NCBI RefSeq assembly: GCF_001550135.1
Contig: NZ_LRUE01000015.1
Location: 248,001-312,000 of the forward strand
Direction: 5' to 3'
Origin: Pseudoalteromonas shioyasakiensis
Lineage (GTDB): Bacteria > Pseudomonadota > Gammaproteobacteria > Enterobacterales > Alteromonadaceae
Length of the DNA: 64,000 nucleotides
Shown here: in pieces, positions 55,039 through 64,000 of the stretch
How positions within the stretch are numbered: position 1 is the stretch's first letter
Layout: each line of letters starts with the position of its first letter
Program-made: the position numbers and the translations under genes
The notes under the pieces: generated by a model
Told to the model about the DNA's origin: nothing
Database searches by the model: none
Seen by the model: the letters and a program-made list of their open reading frames with translations, nothing else

Positions 55039-55650
55039 CTATTTAACTGCGGCTAAATATCGGCGTTCAACTTCCGGCCAATTGATCACTTCGTAAAATG
55101 CTGCAATATATTCAGGGCGACGATTTTGATACTTTAAGTAATACGCATGCTCCCACACATCAAGCCCTAAAATAGGCGTATGATTATGCATTAATGGGCT
55201 ATCTTGATTAAGGCTACTTTCAACGACCAATTGGTTATTTTCATCAACACATAACCAAGCCCAGCCACTACCAAAGCGGCTTACCGCGGCATTAGTAAAT
55301 TGCTCTTTAAATGCGTCATAGCTGCCAAATGTATCAACTATTGCAGTGTTTAACTCTGCACTTGGCGTACCACCGCCATTAGGAGACATAACTTGCCAAA
55401 ATAATGAGTGATTATGATGGCCACCCACATGCTCTTGTACTGCTTTTTGTAAAGACTCAGGCATTGATGAAATAGTGCGGAGTAATGTTTCAGCATCTTG
55501 CTCTGAATAATGGCTGCCCTCTAGTGCAGCATTCGCTTTATTAATATAGGTTTGATGATGCAAGGTGTGATGTATTTCCATGGTTTTCGCATCAATGTGC
55601 GGTTCAAGTGCATCATAGTCATACGCTAAATCGGGTAATGTAAAAGGCAT
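55039..55650 (-). CDS. sodA: Manganese-type superoxide dismutase
   Basis: 203 residues. Metal ligands His27, His81, Asp164 and His168 (DVWEH). The Gly at 77 (GGHHNHSLFW) and Gln149 in NQDSPLM are the Mn-type rather than Fe-type pattern. Dismutates superoxide in the cytosol. It lies 15 bp after a conserved hypothetical gene in a unit with a Fur-like box upstream. Confidence 0.93.
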   Translation of the reverse strand: MPFTLPDLAYDYDALEPHIDAKTMEIHHTLHHQTYINKANAALEGSHYSEQDAETLLRTISSMPESLQKAVQEHVGGHHNHSLFWQVMSPNGGGTPSAELNTAIVDTFGSYDAFKEQFTNAAVSRFGSGWAWLCVDENNQLVVESSLNQDSPLMHNHTPILGLDVWEHAYYLKYQNRRPEYIAAFYEVINWPEVERRYLAAVK

Positions 55651-55665
55651 ACTGATTCCTTATCG

Positions 55666-56187
55666 TTAATGTAATAACTGCGTTTTATGGGGATGGTCAG
55701 CTAATAGCTGGTTGATTCGGTTAATGAGTGTCGGAAATGCCGATGCCATGCTCGCAAACTTAACCAGCTCATAATAGGTTTTATGATGATGGTGCAGCAC
55801 CAAGGTGCGAACTTGCTGCTCTGGGTGATTTAATAGCACGCTTAATCGTTGATGAGCATGACAAAGCCAGGTGCATGCTTTATCGGGTTTTTGCATGACT
55901 TTAAAGGTGTCGGCAAGATTCAAAGTGGCAACAACAAATGCTGCAATACAATGCTCTAACGAGCGAGTTACCGAATGGTTGATTGGAATATTAGAAAATT
56001 GCGCCAGAAGTGTTTCGGCGCGGATGCTTGCAACCGTGTAATGATCACGCGCAGTAATAAGCTCGCCAGATTCAAATGCTAAGTTGCCTTGATAAATAGC
56101 ACTTTGCCAAGGAGCAAGCGCATCATCAATGGCGTGCGAAGTTAACGGTGTGTGGCGTGTTGTTTGAGTCATAAAAATCACCTGCAC
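55666..56187 (-). CDS. Hypothetical protein of the sodA operon
   Basis: 173 residues, all helical and His-rich, TPR-like (IYQGNLAFESGELITARDHY). It may correspond to orfX between fumC and sodA in the iron-regulated operon of Pseudomonas aeruginosa; this resemblance is from memory. ATG at 56187 or the Met at residue 6 (56172). Cytosolic. Confidence 0.75.
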   Translation of the reverse strand: MQVIFMTQTTRHTPLTSHAIDDALAPWQSAIYQGNLAFESGELITARDHYTVASIRAETLLAQFSNIPINHSVTRSLEHCIAAFVVATLNLADTFKVMQKPDKACTWLCHAHQRLSVLLNHPEQQVRTLVLHHHHKTYYELVKFASMASAFPTLINRINQLLADHPHKTQLLH

Positions 56188-56233
56188 TTATACCAATCAT
56201 TCTATGTGTATTTAAACTACACACAGAAAAGAT

Positions 56234-56256
56234 CAAATGCAAATGATTTTTATTTA
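56234..56256 (-). promoter_or_regulatory. Fur-type box upstream of orfX-sodA
   Basis: On the minus strand AATAAAAATCATTTGCATTT, with the ATCATTTGCATTT half seen in many Fur sites. It is about 50 bp upstream of the first start in a region with AT-rich promoter-like sequence. Confidence 0.6.
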
Positions 56257-56294
56257 TATTGTTATTTGATAATTTTTATTTATAGCAACATTAC

Positions 56295-56780
56295 TTATTG
56301 ATGCGCAAAGTCGATAAGCTCTTGGCCTGTTAGGCGGTAAATAATCCATTCGTTTTGTGGTTTAGCACCAATGCTGTCGTAAAAATCAATGGCTGGTTTA
56401 TTCCAATCAAGTACCACCCACTCAAAACGACCACAGTCTTTTTCGAGTGCTTGCTTAGCTAAGTATTGCATAATTTGCTTACCAGCACCTTTACCACGGC
56501 TATCTGCACTGACGTAAAGATCTTCTAAATACAAACCATTTTTGCCAAGCCATGTAGAGTAATTATAAAAATACACTGCAAAACCAATTGGTGTGTCGCC
56601 GTCTAAACAAATAACACTATGCGCCGTTGCGCCTTCACTGAATAACGTTTTTAAAATAGCTTGCTCGTCTGTTTTAACTGCGTCGGGTTCTTTTTCGTAA
56701 ATAGCAAGTTCGGTAATAAAATGTAGGATTGTTGCAGCATCACTTGCGACTGCCGGACGAATTGTAATTGCGTTACTCAC
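56295..56780 (-). CDS. GNAT N-acetyltransferase, SAT/thialysine-like
   Basis: 161 residues with acetyl-CoA loop RGKGAGKQIM and the ITELAIYEKEPDAV and YLEDLYVS segments of the spermidine/thialysine acetyltransferase group, and DWNKPAIDFYDSIGA near the C-terminus. Acetylates small amines. Single gene. Confidence 0.88.
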   Translation of the reverse strand: MSNAITIRPAVASDAATILHFITELAIYEKEPDAVKTDEQAILKTLFSEGATAHSVICLDGDTPIGFAVYFYNYSTWLGKNGLYLEDLYVSADSRGKGAGKQIMQYLAKQALEKDCGRFEWVVLDWNKPAIDFYDSIGAKPQNEWIIYRLTGQELIDFAHQ

Positions 56781-56872
56781 TCTGTATTCCTTTTTTACAT
56801 CATTATTGTAACGCCCAGTTTATAAGGGCTTTAGCATGGTGTAAACGCCCTTTACAGAAATACACGGCATTT

Positions 56873-56899
56873 AAAAAGGGGCTACTAAAAGTTAGCCCC
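56873..56899 (-). terminator. Terminator of the HME-RND operon
   Basis: GGGGCTA-ctaaaagt-TAGCCCC with TTTTT on the minus strand. It lies 9 bp after the pump stop. Confidence 0.8.
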
Positions 56900-56907
56900 A
56901 TTATGCT

Positions 56908-59900
56908 TTATTTACTCATCGACTTATAAAGTACCGGAAGTACAAATAAAGTTAAGAAGGTTGCACTGACCAAGCCGCCAACAATAACCGTAGCAAGTGG
57001 CTTTTGTATTTCGGCCCCTATTCCTGTGCTAAGGAGCATTGGAATTAGCCCAAGCATTGAAGTAAGCGCGGTCATGAGTACGGGTCTTAGCCTTGAAACA
57101 GCGCCTTCAAATACTGCTTTATCTTTGCTATCTCCTGCACTAATCCTTTGATTAATGCTTTCGACCATCACAACACCATTCAATACAGCAACACCAAACA
57201 GTGTGATAAATCCTACTGAACTGGGTACAGATAAGTATTGTCCTGACACATACAATGCAATCACCCCACCAATTACAGCCAAGGGAACATTGACAAGAAT
57301 CAGCACCACTTGCGATAGGTTACTAAAAGCAAAATAAAGCAATAACGCAATCAGTAATAAGGCCACTGGCACTACTATCATTAGCCGCTTTTGTGCCCGT
57401 TGTTGGTTTTCGAACTGACCGCCAATCGCCACACTGTAACCACTAGGTAACTGCATTTTATCGGCAATGGTAGCGCGTATATCGGCAACTACAGATCCCA
57501 TATCTCGCCCCTGCACATTCGCTTGAATAACCACCCGCCTTTGAACATCATCGCGACGAACTTGCGGAGCGCCAGACTCAATTTGTACATCGGCTACATC
57601 CCCCACCCTTACAATGGCACCCGTGGGGGTTTGCAGTCGAAGATCAGCAATCACATTCGGGTTTTGCCTAAATCTTTGGGCTATGCGTACATAAATATCA
57701 TAGCGCTCATTGGCATTAATGATTTGCCCTGCGGATTGCCCACCAATACCATGCTGAACTACATCCATCAAATCAGCCACCGATAAACCAAAGCGCGACA
57801 ATGCTAAACGGTTAGGTTTAACTATCAGCTGTGCTTCACCGCCTATTTGCTCCATCGCGACATCTTTAGCACCAGGTATTTGCTGAACTAACTGCTCAAT
57901 TTGTTGGCCTTTTTCAGTTAAAACGCCTAGGTCACTACCAAATAATTTTATGGCCAATTGCGCTTTAACACCGGATAAAAGCTCATCTACTCGCGTTGCT
58001 ATAGGCTGTGAAAAGTTAAACAAAAGCCCAGGGAACTGCTCAAGCTTGGCTTCCATTAGCTGCTGTAATTCGACCCGAGTTTTCGCGTTTACCCATTGCT
58101 CATGAGGTTTTAAGCCTAAATAGATTTCAATGTTGTTAACTGGTTCAGGATCGCCTCCCACTTCAGCCCTACCGATTCGGCTCAGCGCATATTCCACCTC
58201 ACTAAATTCAAGCAACATGGCTTCAAGCTTAGGCGCCACTGAGATTGCCGTATCGAGACTTGCAGATGGGGAAAGTGTCACACGTAGGTTAATAGTGCCT
58301 TCTTCAAGCTCTGGCACAAATTCAGTACCCAGCCTAGGTAGCATAACGGCCGCAACAATCAACAATAACCCTGCTATAGCTAAAACGCTGCGTTTGGCCT
58401 GCAATGCTTTTTGTAAAGCCCGTTGATAAAGCATATCGATAGGTTTTAACAAAATACTTTGCTTTACTGTCACGCCTTTAGCAAATAAGTACACACACAG
58501 AGCTGGCACCACAACCAAGGCAACGATCACAGCGCTAATAATCGCAAGCATAATACTCACTGCCATTGGCTGAAATAACTTAGCCTCAACGCCTTCAAAG
58601 CTAAACAGCGGTAAAAATACCGTTAGAATAATCAAAGAGGCAAAAAAGATAGGCCGTGCCACTTCTTTTGCAGCAATAGCCACCAGCTGCGAAGAAGGCT
58701 TATGTTGATTATGCTTAAGCCCTAAGTGTCTAAATACATTCTCAACCATCACAACTGAGCCATCTACCAGCATACCGATTGCAACAGCAATCCCACCTAA
58801 CGACATTAAGTTTGCCGACAAGCCAAGCCATGCCATTACACTCAGCGCTAAACCAATCGAAATAGGGATCGACAACAACACCAAAAATGTTGCTCTTAAA
58901 TCCAACAAAAATAGCGCTAATACAATGATAATAAACACAAAAGCTAAAAGCAGTGCATCAATAACCGTTTGTACCGCTTGGCTAATAAGCTCTGCTTGGT
59001 CGTAAATGGCTTTAAATTCAACCCCCTTTGGCAGCGCTTGATTTATCATCTCGACACGCGCGTTAATGCCATCAATTGTTTGCTTGGTATTAGCGCCCAT
59101 TCTTTTCAGCACGATACCAGTCACCACTTCACCACGATTGACTATTTCGCCTTGTTCATTGCGTTTAGATAAGGTGACAGCGCCTTGTCGAATTTCACTG
59201 CCAAGCTCAACATTTGCAACATCTGCCACTTTAACGACTGTACCATCAATGGTTTTGATAGGTGTTTGCGCAATCTCAGCAAGCGCTTTGTCTCCTGGGG
59301 TAAACCAACCTGTACCACGAATAACAAGCTGCTCTTGACCACGATTCATATACCAGCCACCCACATTACTGTTGTTAGCATCTAGAGCTTCACTAACATC
59401 TTGCTGTGTTAGGTCATAAGCAAGTAACTTATTGGGGTTTATGTTCACTTGATACTGCTTAACCTCACCGCCAAATGACAGAATATCGGTCACACCATCA
59501 ATAGGTAATATAAGTAATTTAACCACCCAATCATTTAAGCTACGCAGTGCCATGCTATCTATGTTGGCATCTGGCTTTGCTTCAAGTAAATACTGATAGA
59601 CTTGTCCAAGCCCTGATGTATTAGGGCCCATGGTTGGCATACCCACACCAGCTGGGATCAGCTCTTTAGCAGACTGCAAACGTTCAAAAACCAGTTGCCT
59701 AGCAAAGTAAATATCAACACCTTCTTTAAACACCACAGTGACGCCCGATAACCCCGTTTTAGAAATAGAACGCACCTGCTCTACATCGGGCAGCGCATAC
59801 ATAACTGCTTCTATCGGGTATGTGATCAGTTGCTCTACTTCTTCAGCCGCAAGCCCTGGTGCTTCGGTATTCACCGCAACTTGCACATTCGTCACATCAG

Positions 59901-60018
59901 GAAAAGCATCTAAATTAAGTTTTGGGATCATAAATGCACTCACTGCAATCGCTGCAAGTAAGGCCAATACCACGAGTAGACGGTTCTTTATCACCGCCTC
60001 AATTAATAAATTAAACAT
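56908..60018 (-). CDS. Heavy-metal RND efflux pump, CusA/CzcA family
   Basis: 1,036 residues with two halves of six helices and a large periplasmic domain. The start MFNLLIEAVIKNRLLVVL, the FPDVTNVQV segment and TM4 LVDGSVVMVENVFRHL mark the heavy-metal (HME) class. Metal type cannot be fixed: Met-rich copper sites of CusA are not obvious. Nine bases after its adaptor. No outer-membrane partner is in this operon. Confidence 0.92.
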   Translation of the reverse strand: MFNLLIEAVIKNRLLVVLALLAAIAVSAFMIPKLNLDAFPDVTNVQVAVNTEAPGLAAEEVEQLITYPIEAVMYALPDVEQVRSISKTGLSGVTVVFKEGVDIYFARQLVFERLQSAKELIPAGVGMPTMGPNTSGLGQVYQYLLEAKPDANIDSMALRSLNDWVVKLLILPIDGVTDILSFGGEVKQYQVNINPNKLLAYDLTQQDVSEALDANNSNVGGWYMNRGQEQLVIRGTGWFTPGDKALAEIAQTPIKTIDGTVVKVADVANVELGSEIRQGAVTLSKRNEQGEIVNRGEVVTGIVLKRMGANTKQTIDGINARVEMINQALPKGVEFKAIYDQAELISQAVQTVIDALLLAFVFIIIVLALFLLDLRATFLVLLSIPISIGLALSVMAWLGLSANLMSLGGIAVAIGMLVDGSVVMVENVFRHLGLKHNQHKPSSQLVAIAAKEVARPIFFASLIILTVFLPLFSFEGVEAKLFQPMAVSIMLAIISAVIVALVVVPALCVYLFAKGVTVKQSILLKPIDMLYQRALQKALQAKRSVLAIAGLLLIVAAVMLPRLGTEFVPELEEGTINLRVTLSPSASLDTAISVAPKLEAMLLEFSEVEYALSRIGRAEVGGDPEPVNNIEIYLGLKPHEQWVNAKTRVELQQLMEAKLEQFPGLLFNFSQPIATRVDELLSGVKAQLAIKLFGSDLGVLTEKGQQIEQLVQQIPGAKDVAMEQIGGEAQLIVKPNRLALSRFGLSVADLMDVVQHGIGGQSAGQIINANERYDIYVRIAQRFRQNPNVIADLRLQTPTGAIVRVGDVADVQIESGAPQVRRDDVQRRVVIQANVQGRDMGSVVADIRATIADKMQLPSGYSVAIGGQFENQQRAQKRLMIVVPVALLLIALLLYFAFSNLSQVVLILVNVPLAVIGGVIALYVSGQYLSVPSSVGFITLFGVAVLNGVVMVESINQRISAGDSKDKAVFEGAVSRLRPVLMTALTSMLGLIPMLLSTGIGAEIQKPLATVIVGGLVSATFLTLFVLPVLYKSMSK

Positions 60019-60027
60019 GCGTCACCT

Positions 60028-61152
60028 CTAGTGGTTATGCGGATCAAATCCGCCTTTAGCTAGCTGTGATGCAATAAAAAAAGCACCTTGGGTGACAACT
60101 TCAAGCCCGGCTTTAATACCTAATACTTCACGATAATCACCAAAACTTCTGCCAAGGGTTACTTCTTGGGCAGCAAAGCCACCATCGTCATCAACGACAA
60201 ATAACTGCCAGTCACCATCTGCACTACGTGTTAACGCGTTTTCAGGTACGGCAAGTACCTCTTGGTCTGTTTCAAAATGAAAATACACATCCGCAAACAT
60301 GCCTGGGTGCAAACTATGCTGGGTGTTTTTTACCTCGAGCCTAACGGTTCGTGAGCGTGTTTGTTCATCAATGGTATGTGCTTCTTGAATGACTGTTGCT
60401 TGATAGCGATTACCGTTTACTTCTAACAGCGCTGTCGAGCCATTATTAATAATACGGTCTTGGTTCGATGAAAGCTGAGCTGCAACCCAAAGCGCTGATT
60501 CATCAGTAATCAGCATCAACTCAATCCCCGAATCAACTCGCTGACCTTGGGCAAAGTTATCGGTTAAAACAGCACCGGATGTTTGTGCAAATAAGGTATA
60601 TTCGCCGAGTTTTTCTGGGCTTATAGTCAGTGTTTGAGCTATAGCTTGTTTTGATAAACCAAAGGCAACTAAGCGGCTATAAGCTACTTCATACTCGGCT
60701 TTGGCAGTTAAGATTTGCTTTTTGCTCACCGTGCCTGGTGTCATTTTAGTTAGCCGTTTTAACTCTGCTTCGGCCAATCTAAATTCAGTTTGCTGGCTGG
60801 CAACTTCGCCACTAAATAAGGTGACTAAAGAGTCACCTTTATTGACATGTTGCCCTAACAAGGCATGGCGCTTTACAACGATTGAATCAACGCGCGGTGA
60901 CACCACATAACTGGCATAACCATTGGCTTTAATTTCACCCGGTGCATATAAGGTTTGATTGTGTTTTTTCAGTACAAGGCGCTCAACCTTGATATTAGCT
61001 AGTTGCTGTTGCTGCTCAGTTAAATTGACTTCATTAGCATGCTCAGCTTGTTCATTTTCTTGATGTTCATGTGCTTCTTTCGCAGAATTATTTGTCACAT
61101 ACATAAAGCATACGCACAGTAATGCGTAACGCATAAAATTTCTTAAAAACAT
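60028..61152 (-). CDS. HME-RND periplasmic adaptor (CzcB/CusB-like)
   Basis: 374 residues: signal peptide, a His/Glu-rich N-terminus (HEHQENEQAEHANEV) that may collect metal, lipoyl and coiled-coil parts, beta barrel, and a His tail (GFDPHNH). The ATG at 61152 is five codons before a second (MRYALL). Forms the pump with the next gene. Confidence 0.9.
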   Translation of the reverse strand: MFLRNFMRYALLCVCFMYVTNNSAKEAHEHQENEQAEHANEVNLTEQQQQLANIKVERLVLKKHNQTLYAPGEIKANGYASYVVSPRVDSIVVKRHALLGQHVNKGDSLVTLFSGEVASQQTEFRLAEAELKRLTKMTPGTVSKKQILTAKAEYEVAYSRLVAFGLSKQAIAQTLTISPEKLGEYTLFAQTSGAVLTDNFAQGQRVDSGIELMLITDESALWVAAQLSSNQDRIINNGSTALLEVNGNRYQATVIQEAHTIDEQTRSRTVRLEVKNTQHSLHPGMFADVYFHFETDQEVLAVPENALTRSADGDWQLFVVDDDGGFAAQEVTLGRSFGDYREVLGIKAGLEVVTQGAFFIASQLAKGGFDPHNH

Positions 61153-61210
61153 ATATCGTCTCTTACTTAAAATGGGCTAAGCCCAAATAAAATCTAAAAA
61201 GGGTTTGGGA

Positions 61211-61588
61211 TTAAGTAAGATCTAAAATAGGTGGGCGATGTAACGGTGCTAAATCTGCTGATGTGAAGGTTAAATCGAGAGATTCAATTTTAGTAAAATA
61301 GGTATCAGCAGGCTCGGTCAATTGCAGCGAATCGACAAACGCTGGGCTGTGACAAACATGACAATGGCCTTTTTCGGCTGAATCAGACAACTGTTTGCTC
61401 AGTTCGGTGTGCTCTAATTGGTGTAACAGGTGATCGCCATTGGCTGCACAATGGGCTTCAAGGTCAATTTCTTCTGATAGCAGTACCGAGGTGTGATTAA
61501 ACGCAGCATTATGATCGGCCACATCAAAGCTATCCAGCAAGGGCTGGAGCAATAATACGCTAATCAAAATAATAAATGCAGCTTTCAC
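61211..61588 (-). CDS. Small exported His/Cys-rich protein of the metal operon
   Basis: 125 residues with a signal peptide (to about residue 20), HCAANGDHLLHQLEH, a CHVCHS motif near residue 77 and the tail LAPLHRPPILDLT. Short exported proteins with such a CxxC and a RPP tail precede metal pumps in many proteobacteria. Probably binds metal. First gene of the unit, divergent from the CDF transporter. Confidence 0.75.
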   Translation of the reverse strand: MKAAFIILISVLLLQPLLDSFDVADHNAAFNHTSVLLSEEIDLEAHCAANGDHLLHQLEHTELSKQLSDSAEKGHCHVCHSPAFVDSLQLTEPADTYFTKIESLDLTFTSADLAPLHRPPILDLT

Positions 61589-61757
61589 ATTGAGCCTAAA
61601 AATTAGAACTAAGATTGGTACAACGGCGATAAATTAACAAATCCACCGGCATTTGAACAGTAAATTATAATCTGTACACGAACAAATCATTACAAACATT
61701 TCAATACCACGGCACGCATGGTATAAAAATAAAGCAAATCAATAACTCGGTATTTTT

Positions 61758-62618
61758 ATGGGACACGGACACCACCATCATCACGATACAAATAACCAAA
61801 GCACCCGCCAACTCATGCTGGCAGTTGCAATCAATGTGTTATTAACTGTCGCTCAGGTGATTGGCGGCCTTGTTTCTGGCAGTTTATCGTTAATTGCTGA
61901 TGCACTGCATAATTTAAGTGATGCCTCGTCGTTATTCATTGCCCTAATCGCCCGAAAAATAGGTGCCAAACCAGCTAATGATCGTTATCAATACGGCTAT
62001 AAACGCGCTGAAATTTTAGCAACCCTATTTAACAGCTTAAGTTTAATTGTGATTGGTGGTTACTTAATTGTTGAAGCGATCTCCAACTATTTAAACCCTG
62101 AGCCCATTGACGGTTGGATCATCATTTGGGTCGCTGGACTTGCGCTCATTATTGACCTTGTCACCGCCCTTTTAACTTACAAAGCAGGCGCAAAAGACAG
62201 TATGAATATTCGTGCTGCGTTTATACATAATGTGTCTGATGCATTAGCTTCTGTGGTGGTGATCATAGCTGGTACCTTAATCATTCTTTATCAATGGTAT
62301 GTTGTTGATTTAATTGCCACTATGCTGATTTCTGTGTATGTCATTTATCATGGTATTTTGCTGCTAATAGCGAGCAGTAAAATTTTAATGCAAGCAGCCC
62401 CTGATAATTTTTCTTTAACAGCAGCTATTACTGAGCTTAAAGCCCAATTTGCCATCACTGATGTTGATTACCTCAAAACGTGGCAAATAGATGATCATCA
62501 CTTTCATTGCGAGCTCAAGTTTAGTGCCAAGCAAAACATCAATAACGATGAAATACGTCACTTTTTACATGATAACTTTGCAATTGAGAGCTGCACCATT
62601 GAACAAGTTTTAGTGTAA
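61758..62618 (+). CDS. Cation diffusion facilitator (CzcD-like zinc/cobalt exporter)
   Basis: 286 residues, six helices; His-rich start (MGHGHHHHH) and the zinc-site helices ALHNLSDASS and HNVSDALAS with the conserved His and Asp. Proton-coupled efflux to the periplasm. A cytosolic domain fills the C-terminus. Divergent from the RND operon; a shared metal response is inferred. Confidence 0.92.
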   Translation: MGHGHHHHHDTNNQSTRQLMLAVAINVLLTVAQVIGGLVSGSLSLIADALHNLSDASSLFIALIARKIGAKPANDRYQYGYKRAEILATLFNSLSLIVIGGYLIVEAISNYLNPEPIDGWIIIWVAGLALIIDLVTALLTYKAGAKDSMNIRAAFIHNVSDALASVVVIIAGTLIILYQWYVVDLIATMLISVYVIYHGILLLIASSKILMQAAPDNFSLTAAITELKAQFAITDVDYLKTWQIDDHHFHCELKFSAKQNINNDEIRHFLHDNFAIESCTIEQVLV

Positions 62619-62679
62619 ATGTTACGCGTTATCATTTACTATTCAGTTTTGTTTTAACAGCAAACTGAAGGAACAAACC

Positions 62680-63753
62680 TTGTTGAAGTTGTGGTTACGT
62701 CGTACGCATTTATTGCTTGCCTTAGTAAGTGGTTTATTTTTGATTTGTTTAAGTTTGACCGGTGCGTTGCTTATTTACGCAAAAGACATTCAATACCTTA
62801 CTCAAAGCGATAAATGGACTGTAACACCTGCGGCTTCAGCACTTGATTTTGATGACCTCATAAAACACGTTTCAGCTTCAACTAAACAACCAGTTACCCT
62901 GTTAATACCTGAGCAGCGCAGTGATCTTGCTTGGCAATTACAGTTAGCAAACAACCGCTATGTCAGTGTAAATCCTTACAACGGCCAAGTGTTACATGAG
63001 TACGATTACTACAGTACGATTTATGGCTTTACCATGGCTTTGCACCGCTGGCTGCTATATGAAGATGGCGATAAAAACCGCCCGTTAAGAAACTGGGTTT
63101 CGGTGTGTGCGCTCATTCTTATTATTGAAATTCTGCTCGGTTTTTATATTTGGGTTAAACCAAAAAATCGCATGAAGCGCTTGGCTATTAAGCGTAAAGC
63201 TAAATTTAGAGTGTTGATGTATCAGCTGCATACCGTTCTGGGTGTTTACTTTTTAATTCCCCTCATTTTAATTGCTTACACAGGTATGGCGTTTCATTGG
63301 AAAGAACAAACCAAAGCCGTATTAGAATTTGTGATGCAAGGCACTGTTGAAGAGAGACCTAAACCGCCAGCCGTTATTCCCCCTTTAGCAGACACGCCTT
63401 TACAAGTGCAAAAAGCGTTTGATAACGCACAAACTGTATTTCCTGAGGGTAAGTTATTTAGAATTTATTTACCGAAAAAACCAACTGATAACATAGGCTT
63501 TAGAATAGAGAACCCGGGTGAAAGCCATGCCTATAGTTGGGTATGGGCAAACCCATATTCAGCAGATATTGTTGCAAGCTATGATGCCAGCCAAAGCTCA
63601 TGGACCACGCAAACATGGAACTTTAAATATAAGTTTCATATTGGTGATTTTGCAGGCCCTATCGTGCAATTACTGTGGTTACTATTGGCTTTGTCACCGT
63701 TATTTTTCACAATTTCAGGTATTTACTTTTGGTACAAACGGCATTACAAATAA
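62680..63753 (+). CDS. PepSY-associated membrane protein
   Basis: 357 residues with four helices (about 10-32, 137-158, 187-210, 328-350) and periplasmic PepSY-type segments (YVSVNPYNGQVLHEYDY, HRWLLYEDGDKNRPLRNWV). The family accompanies ferric and metal uptake, perhaps as a reductase. It starts at TTG 62680 with AAGGA upstream; no ATG fits. Confidence 0.85.
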   Translation: MLKLWLRRTHLLLALVSGLFLICLSLTGALLIYAKDIQYLTQSDKWTVTPAASALDFDDLIKHVSASTKQPVTLLIPEQRSDLAWQLQLANNRYVSVNPYNGQVLHEYDYYSTIYGFTMALHRWLLYEDGDKNRPLRNWVSVCALILIIEILLGFYIWVKPKNRMKRLAIKRKAKFRVLMYQLHTVLGVYFLIPLILIAYTGMAFHWKEQTKAVLEFVMQGTVEERPKPPAVIPPLADTPLQVQKAFDNAQTVFPEGKLFRIYLPKKPTDNIGFRIENPGESHAYSWVWANPYSADIVASYDASQSSWTTQTWNFKYKFHIGDFAGPIVQLLWLLLALSPLFFTISGIYFWYKRHYK

Positions 63754-63769
63754 ACAACCATTACTGAAA

Positions 63770-64000
63770 ATGACATTCGCCATGAATAGTGAGCTCAAAC
63801 ATGCCTTTAACACCGAAATGATATTGGCTAAAACGAGTTATGAGAAAGCAGATTACACAACCGCTTTTTATCACTTAGAGCGAGCTCATATTCTGGGTCA
63901 AAGCTATATCATTGCGCATACTTACTCGCATTGGTGGATGTGTAAAATTGGTTTTAAAACCCATAATGCCAAGGAAATAATTGGTCAGTTTGCTCGCATG
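63770..64000 (+). CDS. DUF3703 protein (partial)
   Basis: The first 77 codons (or 73 from the ATG at 63782); the rest lies beyond the window. The core FYHLERAHILGQSYIIAH and SHWWMCKIGF are diagnostic of DUF3703. Function unknown; the family lies near metal and CDF genes. It begins 17 bp after the PepSY gene stop, so probably the same transcript. Confidence 0.85.
   Translation, partial: MTFAMNSELKHAFNTEMILAKTSYEKADYTTAFYHLERAHILGQSYIIAHTYSHWWMCKIGFKTHNAKEIIGQFARM

Overview
The window reads as chromosomal DNA of a marine gammaproteobacterium, most likely Pseudoalteromonas or a close relative. I base this on the low GC content, long outer-membrane TonB-dependent receptors (two), the MexEF-OprN-like and CusA/CzcA-like pumps, a DctBD dicarboxylate system and, above all, a cassette array with Vibrio-like integron features. 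No rRNA, tRNA, IS element, prophage or CRISPR array was seen. Genus is inferred from protein resemblance only.

Layout. 1-6.4 kb: end of an MDR oxidoreductase, then a tripartite RND pump operon (adaptor, pump, outer-membrane factor) facing a LysR regulator. 7.5-14.1 kb: diguanylate cyclase, membrane serine hydrolase, DUF6279 lipoprotein, a candidate structured small RNA (about 11.56-11.78 kb), a Sel1-repeat protein and an aldehyde dehydrogenase. 14.2-22.1 kb: a C4-dicarboxylate-type unit in which a TonB receptor appears co-transcribed with dctB and dctD, followed by a sigma-54 promoter driving a porin and a DASS symporter. 22.2-36.1 kb: small membrane and zinc proteins, a RegBA-like two-component pair, amidohydrolase, stand-alone FabH, VOC protein, M17 peptidase, LETM1-like protein, second TonB receptor, TPR-sulfotransferase and alpha/beta hydrolase.

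36.5-48.4 kb is the most unusual part: a sedentary chromosomal integron. About 21 small genes, all on the minus strand, are separated by about 20 attC-type recombination sites, some decayed. The integrase gene at 41.37 kb survives only as a frameshifted N-terminal third. Three homologous attI sites (41.15, 43.25 and 48.15 kb) each sit at the head of a run of cassettes. Only the third keeps a perfect LexA box, and it has no integrase next to it. The second and third heads lie in a nearly identical 0.66-kb duplication 4,898 bp apart. Cassettes include a CatB-type acetyltransferase, a TonB-C-like protein, a VOC protein, a DUF4259 protein and many unknown secreted or membrane proteins. 48.4-50.2 kb holds further small accessory genes without convincing attC sites.

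50.5-64 kb returns to core functions: rlmF, ltaE, tdk, an alkylation-repair pair (ogt and an Ada-AlkA fusion), a Fur-box-preceded sodA operon, a GNAT protein, and a heavy-metal group (HME-RND pump and adaptor, small exported His/Cys protein, divergent CDF transporter), then a PepSY membrane protein and a partial DUF3703 gene running off the end.
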